33,610 bases of DNA from Candidatus Aalborgicola lynettensis (GCA_016719405.1 JADJZE010000011.1:1-33610); one strand, 5' to 3'. Counted from the first letter of the stretch, positions 19,025 through 28,600 are shown. Made by a program: numbers and translations. Notes: generated from the sequence alone by a model not told the origin.

Positions 19025-19731
19025 TTGCGGCCTCCGGTCGCGTCCCCAGCAGCAGCACACCCAGCGCGTAATGCGGGGCCACGGTTTTATGGAACAGCGC
19101 CCCCAGGGCCGTGCCCGTAAACGCCAGCACCGCCAGCACCACCGCCGTACGAAACGCCCACACGCCGGCTCCGCTGAACCGCTGCAGTGCCGGGCAAACC
19201 GCTCCCACCATGAGCAGCGCAGCCGCCCAAGCCAGCAGGTGCACCGGCAGTTGATGCGGATCCACACTCCAGCGGTGGCCACTGTGGGTATGCGTCCACA
19301 GCGCAATAGCCGTCATGGTCACCAGCGCCCAGGGTGCCCACAACACATCGGAGCGCGCCCCAGGCACAGGGCAGTGCCAAAGCGGCCCACAGGGCAAACA
19401 GTTGCCAGGCATCGGCCCCGGTCTGGTAGGTCTGGCCAAAGTAGGCAAACAGCGCGCCTATGCCCAGCAGCGCCAGCAGCCCCAGGGCGCACGCGCTGCA
19501 GGGCGCATGGCAGCCACCCACACCCGCGGCCAGCACCAGGGGCTTGCAGCAGGCCAAAGCGCCCAAAACGGCCCAGCGTTTCCCAGTTGGCGGCAATCCA
19601 CATCACCACCCCCAGCCCCCCAGCGCGGCGGCCAGCACAGCCACGCCACGCGGCAACCAGTGCGCCAGCGCGGCGGGTTCATGGGCCGGGTTGCCCGGCG
19701 ATAGAAAGGGCGCATGGGTTTCAGGCGTCAT
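19021..19731 (-). CDS. DUF2157 membrane protein (frameshifted)
   Basis: This is a membrane protein of about 235 residues and the partner of the DUF4401/GDYXXLXY gene. The ATG at 19731 starts MTPETHAPFLSPGN and overlaps the end of the HD-GYP gene by 11 bases. The N-terminal soluble part continues VMWIAANWETLGRFGRFGLL, matching the W-x-x-N-W-x-x-L pattern of DUF2157. Membrane helices follow (GLLALLGIGALFAYFGQTYQ; LLAWAAALLMVGAV; GALFHKTVAPHYALGVLLLG). At least four frame changes are needed (near 19600, 19555, 19350 and 19040). The last one restores LLLGDATGGRK and the TGA at 19021 that overlaps the next start. The function is unknown. Confidence 0.75.
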
Positions 19732-20822
19732 CGGGGCTGACCAGTTCATCGGTATCCTGAAATTGCTGCTGTATTTGCAACACCGCGTCCCACACCGCAA
19801 CCAGGGCGGTCACGCAGGTGGGGTCAAAGTGCGTGCCTTTTCCTTGCAGCAGAAAGTTTTTGGCCTCCTCAAGAGACCACGCGCGTTTGTAGGGGCGCGA
19901 GGACGTGAGTGCGTCAAACACATCGGCTACAGCAACAATGCGGCCAAACAGCGGAATGGCCTCCCCCGCCAGGCCGCGGGGGTAACCCGAACCATCGAAC
20001 TTTTCGTGGTGGGTGTGGGCAATTTCGGCGCCCACTTGCAGGGTGGGCGCCTCGCTGCCTGCCAGCAGGTCGTAACCGCTGCGGGCGTGGCCCTTCATCA
20101 CTGAAAATTCTGCGTCGTTGAGTTTGCCGGGCTTGAGCAAAATGGCGTCGGGCGTGGCAATTTTGCCCACATCGTGCATCGGTGCGGCAGCAAAAATCAT
20201 GTCCTGATCGGCCTGCGGCAGGCCAGCTGCGCCGCGCAATCAGGCGCGAGTAATGCGCCATGCGCTGAATGTGCCGCCGGTTTCGGGGTCGCGAAATTCG
20301 GCGGCACGCGAGATGCGGTAGACCAGCTCCTGCTCGCGCGCTTCGATGGAGGCGGTGGCTTTTTTGACCTCTTGCGCCAGCCAGTTGGCACGGTCGGCTT
20401 CACGCTTGGTGGCGGCGTGCAGCCTGAGCATGTTGCGCACGCGGGTAAACAGCTCTTTGTTGTCGATGGGCTTGGTCAAAGTCGGTGGCACCGGCTTCGA
20501 GTGCGGCGTGGCGCACTTCGCGCTGGTCGTTGGCGGTAATCATCAAAATTGGCACTTCTTCCGTGCCCGCATGGGCGCGCAAGGCTTCGATAACCTCAAT
20601 ACCCGTCATCTCCGGCATGTTGCGGTCGACGATCACCAGATCAACCGCGTGGTGCGGGCAGTGGCTGAGCCCCTCGACCGGATTGAGGAAGGAGATGGTG
20701 TCGGAATGGCTGTCACGCGCCAGCAGGTGGCGCAACAGCGTCAGGTTGACCTGGTTGTCGTCGATGAGGGCAATGCAGGATCGCAAGGTGGCAGGTGCCA
20801 CGGGTTGGACAGTTTCTGTCAT
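19721..20822 (-). CDS. Response regulator with HD-GYP phosphodiesterase output (frameshifted)
   Basis: This is a cytosolic c-di-GMP phosphodiesterase of about 365 residues controlled by phosphorylation. The REC domain (residues 15-135) has IALIDDNQVNLTLL, the phospho-acceptor Asp in LVIVDRNMPEMTG and the Lys of TDFDKPIDNKELF. A helical linker follows. The HD-GYP domain has FRDPETGGHIQRMAHYSRLIA, the HD pair in APMHDVGKIATPDAILLKPG, KGHARSGYDLL and the complete HHEKFDGSGYPRGL. Frame changes occur near 20480, 20265 and 20215. Its ATG at 20822 overlaps the stop of the FIST kinase gene (ATGA), so that kinase is its probable phosphodonor. This places c-di-GMP degradation under the kinase, opposite to the diguanylate cyclase at 11956. 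Confidence 0.9.
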
Positions 20823-23800
20823 GGACTTTCTTCCGGCAGTGATCCGATTCTGCGTTGCAGAACCGCCACCAGGTGTTCGACGCCCATGGCCAAAGGCGCC
20901 AGCGTGTCGCGGTTGCAGACCTCGGGTGCGTGTTCGATCTGGCGCGCCTGTTCGATCAGCACGGGCAGATCAAACAACCCCAGGTTGCTCTTCAAATTGT
21001 GGGCCGCGCGTTTGAGCCGCACCCAGTCATTCACGGCCAGCGCCTCGTGTGCCATGGTGATGTCTTGCGGCAACTGCTCGGTAAGCACCGCCGCAACGGC
21101 ATGGAGCATTTCAGCGTCGGCTTTTTCGACTGCGTTGGTGATGGTGTCGCGTGCAACGGTGTCGCCCTCAATGGTGCCGCCCGCAGTGGCGGGCGTGGGG
21201 GCCATGGGCGCCGAAGGACTTTTGAGCACCGCGGCCCGCGCGCAAAAGTGGTCGAGCACGGCTTGCAAGGCTTTGACGTTGATAGGCTTTGGCAGGTGTT
21301 CGTCCATGCCGGCCGCAAGGCATTCCGCACGGTCTACGGCCATGGCATTGGCCGTCATGGCGACGATGGGGGTGTGCTGGCCAGCGGGTTCGTTTTGACG
21401 AATGATGCGCGTGGCGTCAACACCGCCCATCACGGGCATTTGCATGTCCATCAGCACAACATCCCAGGCTGCGGTGGAAACATATCCACCCCCTGCTGAC
21501 CATTGTGCGCAAGGTGCCCGGTGGCCCATTTTTCGAGCACCAGGGTGGCCAGCTTCTGGTTAACCGGGTTGTCCTCGACCACCAGAATATTGAGTTGGCG
21601 CTGCTGCTCTTTCAAGGTATGGCGGGTTACGAAGGCAGCGGCATCACCCGCCGGGCTGGATGAATCGGCAGCACGCGGCGCCAGAATGCGGGTCAGCGTT
21701 TCGCGCAGTTCCACCGGCGTTGCCGGGCTTGGTGAGGTAACCACCAATGCCGAGCTCGCGGCAGCGCTGGCTGTCGCCCTTGCCACCACCCGACGACAGC
21801 ATGACCAGTTGGGTGGCCCCTTGCTGGTTTTGCGCCTTCAGTGCGGCGGCAAAACCAAAGCCGTCGAGCAGCGGCATGTGGGCGTCGAGAATGATGAGGT
21901 GGTAGGGCTTGCCCGCTTGCACGGCTTTGCCACACTGCTGCAGTGCTTCGATGCCGTTTTGGGCCTCGTCCACCTGGAAACCCCAGGTCTGCAGCCAGTG
22001 CAGCAGGCTGCGCCGGTTGGTGGGGTGGTCGTCCACCACCAAGGCCGAAAAGCCATCCCATAAAGTCAGCGCAGGCAGGGAGTGACCGGTGTCGCCCGTT
22101 TTGGCGCGGCACGAGTCCGCACCGAAAAATGGAAGGTGCTGCCCACGCCGGGTTCACTCTCCACGCCGATTGCACCGCCCATCGCTGCACCAGGCGGGCG
22201 CAATTGTCAGGCCAGCCCGGTGCCCCCAAACTGGCGGGTGGTGGAGGTGTCGGCCTGCGTAAACGCTTCAAAAATTTGTGCCTGTTTGTCTTTGGGGATA
22301 CCAATGCCCATGTCGGCAACCGACAGGGTGACCATGCAGTGATCGCCTCCGCCCTCGGCCGCGCTGGCCTGCGCACGGACCGTGATGTCGCCCTGGCTGG
22401 TGAACTTGATGGCGTTGTCGCACAGGTTGTTGAGCACCTGCCGGATACGCCCGGGGTCGCCTTCGACCATGGTCGGAAAGTCCGGCGGCAAGTCCACCAC
22501 CAGCTTGAGGTCTTTTTTCTGCGCCCGCGCGGCAATGCTTTTGAGCGATTCGGTGATGGTGACCGGCAGGTTGAAGAGGATGTTCTCAATGGCCAGTTTG
22601 CCGGCCTCGATTTTGGAAAAATCGAGACTGTCGTTCAAGATCACCAGCAAGGCATCGGCAGAGCTGCGCACGATGCTGGAGGTAGTCGCGTTGTGGGGGG
22701 TCAGTGGCGTATCCAGCGCCAGTTCGGTCATGCCAATGATGCCGTTCATCGGGGTGCGGATTTCGTGGCTCATATTGGCCAAAAAGTCACTCTTGGCACG
22801 GCTGGCGGCCTCGGCAGCGGTTTTGGCCTCCTGCAGGTCTTTTTCGGCGCGCTTGCGCTCGGTAATGTCCAAAATGGTGCCAATCAGGCCGGAAACGCTT
22901 CCATCCGGGCGCGTCAGGCGGGCCTTCCAGTACAGCAGGTGGCGCGTTTAGCCGGTGGCGCGGTGGGTAAATGGCGCTAACCCAATAAAACCCGCCCGAC
23001 TTTTGCGGTTCTTGACTTCACCATGCCAGACCTTCCCGGCCGTAATGGTGGCCCACAGTTCGTCAAATACCGCCGCTGGGTGTTCACCGACCGCACGATC
23101 GGTGGTTGGCACCACCAACTCCTCGCGGGCATACCCACTGATGTCGCAAAAGCGGTCGTTGGCGTAGGTGATGGTGCCTTGCAAGTCGGTCATGCTGACA
23201 ATGGCATGCTGGTCCAGCGCGTACTTCTGGTTGGCCAGATCGGTGTGTAAAGCCGCAACTCCGGATTGCGCGTTTCCTGCTGGCGAACCATTTTGAGACC
23301 TGGTCCACCAGCAGCGCCAGGTCGTTGGCGGGTCGCGCATGCGTCCCCACCCGCAGCATCTGGCGCAAATGGCTGAGCAGCACCTTCAACTCCGGATATG
23401 GCGGTTTCACGCGTGACCAGTTCGTCACGCAAGGTGGTGCTGACCTTGATGAATTCTTCCGACGACACCTGCAGGCTGCGCGTGCGCAAGGTGACATCCC
23501 GCTCAAACTGGGAATAGGTTTGCTCTACGCGCCCCAGCAAATCGGGCAAGCCGTCGGCGATTTTCTGCAAGGCAGGTGGCGCGCCGTGGGCTTGCAAAAA
23601 AACGCGCAACTGGTCGAGCTCAACGACGTGTGTTGCGTCGGGTAGTCGGTCCAGCAGGCGTTTGAGCTGGCGGGCGGGCGTGGCGTGCATGCGGTGCAGG
23701 TAGTCCAGCCGAAGTGGCTTCCAGGCCGACTCGGCGATCCAGGTCACGGTCATGGTCTGGTTGTGCAAACGGCAGTGCGCACCGGGCGCAAACGGGCTGA

Positions 23801-24734
23801 TTTCGCCATACGAATAAAAACCGGTGAGCACGGTGGTTTGTCCAAACACGTCGCCCACGGCCTCAATTTCTTCGTCAATGCGGTCGCCCATCACCAGCTT
23901 GCGGCCCACAACTCACCAGCAGCCCGATACCGCCACCGGGGTGCGCGGCCATTTCTTTGGCGGCGTTGGCGGCGGCTTCGGCACCATCGACGAGGCGGTC
24001 GGAGCTGGCGTGCATGAGTTGCAGAAAACCGTTGGGGTCAATGTCACCGGCCAGCGTGAGGCTGCCGGAGCCCTCATCCACCGCCAAAATGGTGCGAATG
24101 ACGCCGGTGGTGCTGCGCGCTTCGTTCAACATCTCAAACGGGAACAACAAGCCCGACGATGGCAGGTCTTTGGCGTAGTCGCCCAAGTATTGTTTGTACA
24201 CATCGAGTGCGGGCGTGCCGTCGAGCTCAAACAGCACATTGCCCGCCGCACGGGTCACTTTTACGCAAGGTGCCAGGGGCTCCCAGCCGCCGGAACGAGC
24301 CGTGGTTGAAACGCAGGGCATCACCACCCAGGCCCACCGCCACCACGGCGGTGCTGGATACACCTTGCGGTGTGACGACCACCGTCTCCTGAAAGCGTGC
24401 ACCGTCACCCGCCAGGCCGCCGGTAATGGCCACGTCGTCACCCAGCTCGGCACGCAAGCCGTCAATCAGCGCGCTCAACGTGGTCAAACTGGCTCAGGGT
24501 GACGACCAGCGTGTCGTCGGCAATACCGGCATTGGTAATTTCGCCCGCCGTGCTGCAGCCCACAATGATGGCCGCCGGGCACGCCGCCTTGAGCGTGCCA
24601 AACAGCGTGTCCGCCTTGAGCAATTGGGGGGCACCAAAAACAAGCACCAGGTTGGCCTGCGCCGCATCGCGCAAGGTGGCGAGCTTGGTGGCAAGGACGG
24701 CAATATCGTTGACTTGTACCTGTTGGGTTTTCAC
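20819..24734 (-). CDS. FIST-sensor hybrid histidine kinase: FIST-PAS-HisKA-HATPase-REC-REC-Hpt (frameshifted)
   Basis: This is a large (about 1,300 residues) soluble-looking hybrid kinase. The GTG at 24734 (VKTQQVQVNDIAVLATKL) is chosen because AAGGAG lies five bases upstream. The FIST N-domain has VLVFGAPQLLK and IIVGCSTAGEI. FIST C has GFLQLMHASSDRLVDGAEAA and LTGFYSYGEISPF, then a helical linker and a PAS domain (YANDRFCDISGYAREELV). HisKA reads NMSHEIRTPMNGIIGMTELA, HATPase LCDNAIKFTSQGD and FGGTGL. REC1 has VVDDHPTNRRSLL and LIILDAHMPLLDGF. REC2 has LVVEDNPVNQKLA and VLMDMQMPVMGG. Hpt has AAHNLKSNLGLFDL. About eight frame changes are needed. FIST and kinase may once have been two genes near 23740, but the frame is open across that point. 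FIST domains are thought to sense small ligands such as amino acids. Confidence 0.85.
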
Positions 24735-24823
24735 AGAGGCTCCTTGGTGTCCGTTCAATCAAAACAATGCGGATGCAGCGAGCCGCCAAAGTACACGAAT
24801 TCAGCGCCCTTTGAACAGCGCTT

Positions 24824-24910
24824 TTACCCCGCATACCCCAACCCCACTGCGGCGTGGGCGTATTGCTGGTAAGGCGCGCTCGCACCGCGTCCGTGCGGCT
24901 GGGCGGCCAT
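24824..24910 (-). other. 28-codon open frame downstream of a loop-borne Shine-Dalgarno
   Basis: The minus strand of the hairpin at 24894-24987 carries AAAGGAGG in its loop. The descending arm contains an ATG at 24910 that opens a 28-codon frame (MAAQPHGRGASAPYQQYAHA...) ending at 24824. The distance from the ribosome site to this ATG (over 30 bases) is too long for direct use. I list it only as a possible leader peptide before the FIST kinase. Confidence 0.15.
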
Positions 24911-24987
24911 ACGTTTTGCTTCGTGTCCCCCGCCCGCTGCGCGGTCTCCTCCTTTACCTACGCAAAACGCATGGCCACCCAGCCGCA
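24894..24987 (-). repeat. Long inverted repeat, 26-base arms, possible RNA hairpin
   Basis: Arms 24894-24919 and 24962-24987 are complementary at 24 of 26 positions and separated by 42 bases. The two mismatches are C/A on the plus strand. In minus-strand RNA both become G-U pairs, so the full 26-bp stem would form. It lies between the end of the DUF2145 gene and the start of the FIST kinase, both transcribed on the minus strand. It may be a terminator-like barrier, a leader structure or a dispersed repeat. Confidence 0.75.
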
Positions 24988-25007
24988 CTACCACCTGCTA
25001 TGACCCG

Positions 25008-25819
25008 TTACCGCATGACCGTCATGGGCTGCGTACTCAAGCCCGCCCTTGGCAACCAGGTAAACACCGAATCCACCGTCACCGTTTCAATGCGATCGGC
25101 AAAGCGTTTTGAACTGGGGTGGTCATCAACCGCCACGTTTGCCGCCGTCATGCGGGCGCCCAACCGGGTCATGGCGCCAATGGTCAGCACGCTGGGCTGG
25201 TAGTCGTGGGCATACAGCCACTTTTGTGCCTGGTCGCGGCTGGCCCAGCCGCCCGGCCCGCCCGCATCCATGGCCATGGCCAGGGTTTCAATCGCCCACT
25301 GGTTGGACTGCTGGTACTGCAAGCTCCACACATAACTCACCATGCTGTAGGGCCGGTGGTGCAGCGCAACCGCGCGCGCCGGGTCGGTCAGCAGCGCCAG
25401 CAGTTTGCGTTGCACCTCGGCGTGGGCACCACAGCGGCCTCAAAGCGCCACAGGTCGTCCAGAAAGAAGTCGCCCAAGCCTTGGCGGTACAGGGCCGACT
25501 CCGCCGTGCCACACTGGTTGAGCTTGTGCAGCACACGCCACACGCTGGCGCCCTGGGCATCGCGCTGGCGGTAGGCAAAGCCCAGGTGCGAGTAGCGCAG
25601 GCCGTAGCGGCTCAAATCCTGCCCGGCGCGCGCCAGCACCACCACGTCGGCACCGCTTTGGTCCAGCGCACGCAGAGGTGCGCTTTCGCCAGAGTCGGGG
25701 CGCGCTCAATGGGTGGCGGTTTGGGCGGTTACGGCGCCGCGCAAGCCCGCCCGGCCCAGGCCGGTGCGGCCATTCCCAGCACCAGCGCCGCCAGCACGGT
25801 AGCAACTCCTGGATTTCAT
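25008..25819 (-). CDS. DUF2145-family exported protein (frameshifted)
   Basis: This is an exported protein of about 270 residues and unknown function. The ATG at 25819 overlaps the stop of the preceding small gene (ATGA). A signal peptide TVLAALVLGMAAPAWA is recovered after one frame change near 25800. Conserved DUF2145 text follows: VVLARAGQDLSRYGLRYSHLGFAYR, HKLNQCGTAESALYRQGLGDFFLDD, SMVSYVWSLQYQQSNQWAIETLA and a C-terminus ending LSTQPMTVMR. Further frame changes are near 25690 and 25430. The Cys and the QQSNQW segment hint at an enzyme-like core, but no reaction is known to me. It is the last gene of a short minus-strand unit, upstream of the long hairpin at 24894. Confidence 0.8.
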
Positions 25820-26294
25820 GGGGTCACCCGTTCGTTGTGCAGCAGGGCGCGGCCCAGGGCATTGGGGATAAAGGCAATCACCTCACCGGCGGCCGACAGC
25901 ACGGTGCCCGCGCCAATCACACTCACCGTGACCAGCGTTCCTGCGGCCAGCGAGGCACCGACGCACCGGCGCCCAGCACCTCCACACTGACCATGGCACC
26001 GTCCGACGCACGGGCCAGCACACACAGTGGCGCTGGCCGTTACCGCCACGGCCTGCACCACCAGCACCCACCGGCGGTGGACGGCAGCAGCGGCACCGCT
26101 GCCACCGCAGAAGCACCCGCCGCCGCCGAGCCCACCACCGAGGCAATGGGCATGGCGGAGAGCGCACTCAGGGCCGAGGCATCGCCGTGGCCGTGGTGAT
26201 GGTGGGTATGTGCATTGGCATCGAAACTGGCTGTTGCGCACGCCAGGCAAGCGCAAGCAGCTATTAAAACTGCAGCAATTCGCTGTTTCATCAT
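25816..26294 (-). CDS. Small exported His-rich protein, partner of DUF2145 (frameshifted)
   Basis: This is a protein of about 155 residues of no named family. Start ATG 26294 (or 26291) follows GGAG. The signal peptide MMKQRIAAVLIAACACLA is encoded largely by a copy of the dispersed element (26228-26280). The first mature residues are His-rich (AHTHHHHGHGD), suggesting metal binding. Long Ala/Val/Ser-rich hydrophobic stretches follow (SVVGSAAAGASAVAAVPLL). After frame changes near 26080, 26015 and 25955 come LAAGTLVTVSVIGAGTVLSA and FIPNALGRALLHNERVTP. The stop overlaps the DUF2145 start, so the two proteins are probably made together. From memory, a similar small protein precedes DUF2145 genes in related bacteria. 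Confidence 0.65.
26228..26280 (-). repeat. Dispersed two-hairpin element inside a signal-peptide coding region (copy F)
   Basis: On the minus strand: gctgc-N7-atagc (hairpin 1, imperfect) then three bases, then a perfect second stem ttgcgc-N11-gcgcaa (plus 26234-26256). Spacing is identical to copies A and B. It encodes most of the signal peptide of the small His-rich protein. Confidence 0.6.
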
Positions 26295-26357
26295 GGTTCT
26301 CCAGTTGGGGGCAGGAAAAGTGCCGCCCCGGCGAAGGTGTGGCAAGTGGGGGCAAGG

Positions 26358-26815
26358 TTACTGACTCCGCTGGGCGTCGCGCTCCATGCGAAGGCGCCTG
26401 CCGAGTGGGCTTGTTCCAGATCGGCTTCATACCGGTCACGCAGAGTTTTGGCCAGGGTGAAGGTGCTGGTAATCAGGTAGAGCCAGCTCACGCCCAGAAA
26501 GGCGCGGTAGGTGTCGTTGATCTCCATGCGCGTCAGGCCCCAGCCGGTCAGCGCCATGGCCATAAAGAAGGCACCCAACACCACGTACTTGAACAACGGT
26601 GTGTCGCCGGCGCAGCCCCTGGGCCGGGCTTTCTCAGGTCGCGCACAAACTTGGCCAGCACAAAGGCGGCCGAGGCAGAAGAAGTAACCCATGACCATGA
26701 ACGCGCGGTCCAGCTCGGTGCCGGGCAAATGGCAGCCCACGCCGCACAAAAACACCGCCAGGCCAAAGGACACCCAGACCTGCAGCGTCCAGGCGGACGA
26801 GTCCTGATGAATCAA
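26358..26815 (-). CDS. YiaA/YiaB-family inner-membrane protein (frameshifted)
   Basis: This is a membrane protein of about 152 residues with two YiaA/YiaB two-helix units. The first contains WVSFGLAVFLCGVGCHLP and, after a frame change near 26690, LSAAFVLAKFVRDLRKPG. The second contains LFKYVVLGAFFMAMALTGWG, then FLGVSWLYLITSTFTLAKTLRD. The gene probably ends with a charged tail RLRMERDAQRSQ at 26358 after one more frame change near 26395. The open frame without that shift runs to 26291 and is unlikely. The only in-frame start after an upstream stop is TTG at 26815, unless another indel hides an ATG. Function is unknown; E. coli relatives are linked to envelope stress. Confidence 0.78.
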
Positions 26816-26900
26816 AGGGTGTTTGGGAGTTTAGATAGTGGCGCCATCGCTTTCGGTTGTTGATGGACGCAACTGTAGGCGGGATGCGGCAAAAAGAATC

Positions 26901-26956
26901 AATTATCAAGTCCAATTGATAATTTATGAACTTAGAGTATCAATAATCGATACTCT
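26901..26956. promoter_or_regulatory. Two adjacent perfect palindromes in an AT-rich island
   Basis: Palindrome 1 has arms aattatcaa (26901-26909) and ttgataatt (26916-26924) with a 6-base centre. Palindrome 2 has arms agagtatc (26934-26941) and gatactct (26949-26956) with a 7-base centre. Their centres are about 40 bases apart. They sit in the 371-base divergent region between the YiaA-like gene (minus) and the TPR gene (plus), which is strikingly AT-rich for this DNA. They look like dimer binding sites (LysR- or TetR-type spacing), but the regulator is not identifiable. Confidence 0.6.
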
Positions 26957-27186
26957 GTTCACCAGTAAAAACCCCCACCGCCACCCACCGGCGCACCATC
27001 AACCTGCACCAGATAGCAGGCACCAGGTAGCGGGGGTAGCACGTGGCATCGGTGCCAGCCCAACAGTTGAAATTATTTTTACCTGCACTGCATCCAGGCG
27101 CCGTTATGCTGCGTTCAACCCTCAGAAGGCAAGGGTGTTACCTTGCAATCTGGCCCCTCCCGGCAACCCCTCACACGAAAGTCTGT

Positions 27187-27715
27187 ATGAAAAACACACA
27201 CCGATCCCTGACCATGACCCTGTTCCTGTGCCTCTGCGGCGCCGCATTTGCTGCCGGCGGAGGTGGTGGCGGCAGCAGTGGCGGAATGGGCGGCGGCAGC
27301 AGTAGCGCGGGCGGCGGTGGCGGGGTGGCCATGCCGCCCCGTCGCAAGACCCGGTCATGCGCGACGCACGCAACGCCATTGCGCTGAAAGACTGGCTGGG
27401 CGCACAAAAGTACTCCAGGCCGCGCTGGCCGACTCACCCCACTTTGCCGATTACCACAACCTGTATGCCTACGCGGTGCGCAAAGGCCCCAACCCCGATA
27501 TGGCGCTGGTATTCAAGCACTACACCGAAGCGCTGCGCATCAACCCCCGCCACCTGGACGCGCTGGAATACATGGGCGAAGCCTATTTGTCGATCAACCA
27601 GCCGGACAAAGCCAAAGAAAATCTGCAACGGCTCGATAGCCTGTGTTTCTTCGGTTGCGAGCAGTACCGCGAGTTGAAGCAAGCCATTGCCACGTACGAG
27701 GCCGGTCGGCGGTAA
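27187..27715 (+). CDS. Exported TPR protein with Gly-rich N-terminus (frameshifted)
   Basis: This is a secreted or periplasmic protein of about 176 residues. The signal peptide MTLFLCLCGAAFA follows a short basic N-terminus (MKNTHRSL). A Gly/Ser-rich stretch of about 35 residues comes next. After a frame change near 27345 the reading is DPVMRDARNAIALKDWLGAQ, and after another near 27412 a TPR region: DYHNLYAYAVRKGPNPDMA, VFKHYTEALRINPRHLDALEY and MGEAYLSINQPDKAKENLQ. It ends LCFFGCEQYRELKQAIATYE, with two cysteines. TPR proteins of this size usually scaffold envelope complexes, but no partner is evident. The next gene is a PEP-CTERM protein on the same strand 340 bases away. Confidence 0.8.
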
Positions 27716-28055
27716 ATTGACCGCAATCTTTCGAAACACGCTGCGCCGATCGACACATTGGTGTCGATCAAGGTGCGAGAAGCTGGCAACCATTGTTGCC
27801 TAGCTGTTTTATATCTTCAGCAAGTTCCCAAAACTGCAACTGGCACCTCAAACCTATACTTTGGCCCGGAAAGCCAACCCTTTAGCCAGATCAAAAAACC
27901 ACAACACGCAGGCCGACTACAGTTGACATCGCTCGTCATGTGTGGCGCGCGGATGCTTCTCCGGCGTTCGATTTCCAGTCCAATCTACCCAGACGAGATT
28001 TAATGCCTCTGGCATGGGAGGACACTGGACTACCAACTGTAAACAAGGAACTTTG
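27716..28055 (+). promoter_or_regulatory. Leader region of the PEP-CTERM gene, with palindrome
   Basis: The 340 bases hold no gene. Near the left end a perfect 9-base inverted repeat (gatcgacac 27748-27756, gtgtcgatc 27761-27769, 4-base centre) follows the TPR gene. It has no T-tract, so it may be an operator or a mild terminator. An aaggaa ribosome site lies before the ATG at 28056. I looked for a sigma-54 type -24/-12 pair, frequent before PEP-CTERM genes, and saw no acceptable match. Confidence 0.4.
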
Positions 28056-28459
28056 ATGAAACTCAATAAACTCACCACTGCCATTTTCGGCACATTGGCT
28101 TCGCTTTGCATGGCAGGTTCGGTTCATGCAGCCAACGTATTGGTTACCCAGTACGACTACGAAACATCAAAAGTACGACCAAATGGCCGCCACCTTGACC
28201 GCAGCGGGCAATACCGTCGACGTGGTGGATGCCAAAGTCGCCGGGAATTTGGCTCCGCGCTAGGTTCCAAGAGCTACGATCAAGTGTATCTTTGGGATCT
28301 AACCGGCAGTTCCTATCTCGGAGGCAGCGACCTCACCGCCTTGTCGAGTTTCTGGTCGGGTCCCCCGTCCCCGAACCCGAGACCTACGCCATGCTGCTCG
28401 CCGGCCTGGGCGTAATGGGCGCCGTAGCGCGCCGCCGCAAGGCCAACAAGCAAGCCTGA
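28056..28459 (+). CDS. PEP-CTERM sorting-domain protein, shortened and frameshifted
   Basis: This is an exported surface protein. Signal peptide: MKLNKLTTAIFGTLASLCMA, cleaved after SVHA. The body starts ANVLVTQYDYETSK, and after removing one A (near 28172) it continues YDQMAATLTAAGNTVDVVDA. After one more change near 28258 it reads LGSKSYDQVYLWDLTGSSYL. The C-terminus is a complete PEP-CTERM signal: VPEPETYAMLLAGLGVMGA followed by ARRRK, a membrane helix with a basic end recognised by exosortase. The reading jumps from LTALSSFWS straight to the signal. Relatives have a larger domain in between, so a central part appears to be missing. No exosortase gene is in this window. Confidence 0.75.
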
Positions 28460-28478
28460 TCCCATTCAGCGTCCTGCC

Positions 28479-28508
28479 AACGGCACCTTTAGGGTGCCGT
28501 TTTTTTTG
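28479..28508 (+). terminator. Intrinsic terminator of the PEP-CTERM gene
   Basis: The stem acggcacc (28480-28487) / gggtgccgt (28492-28500) has a 4-base loop and is followed by eight T. It lies 20 bases after the stop codon. It is the clearest rho-independent terminator in the window. Confidence 0.9.
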
Positions 28509-28600
28509 GTATGCACCGTGATGGCACGCCGCACGCTGACCACATTCATGCCAGAAGGTTTGGGTCGGATTAACTGGCCTGTGGGCCGCAACACACCGGC

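Noticed and set aside
18363..19760. Plus-strand open frame of 465 codons
   Set aside because: It is antisense to the DUF4401 and DUF2157 genes, is Ala/Thr/Pro/Ser-rich and shows no domain. Membrane-protein DNA of high GC often leaves such antisense frames open.
27838..28020. Sigma-54 promoter before the PEP-CTERM gene
   Set aside because: TGGCAC and TGGCAT strings occur, but no GC-type -12 element stands at the required distance.
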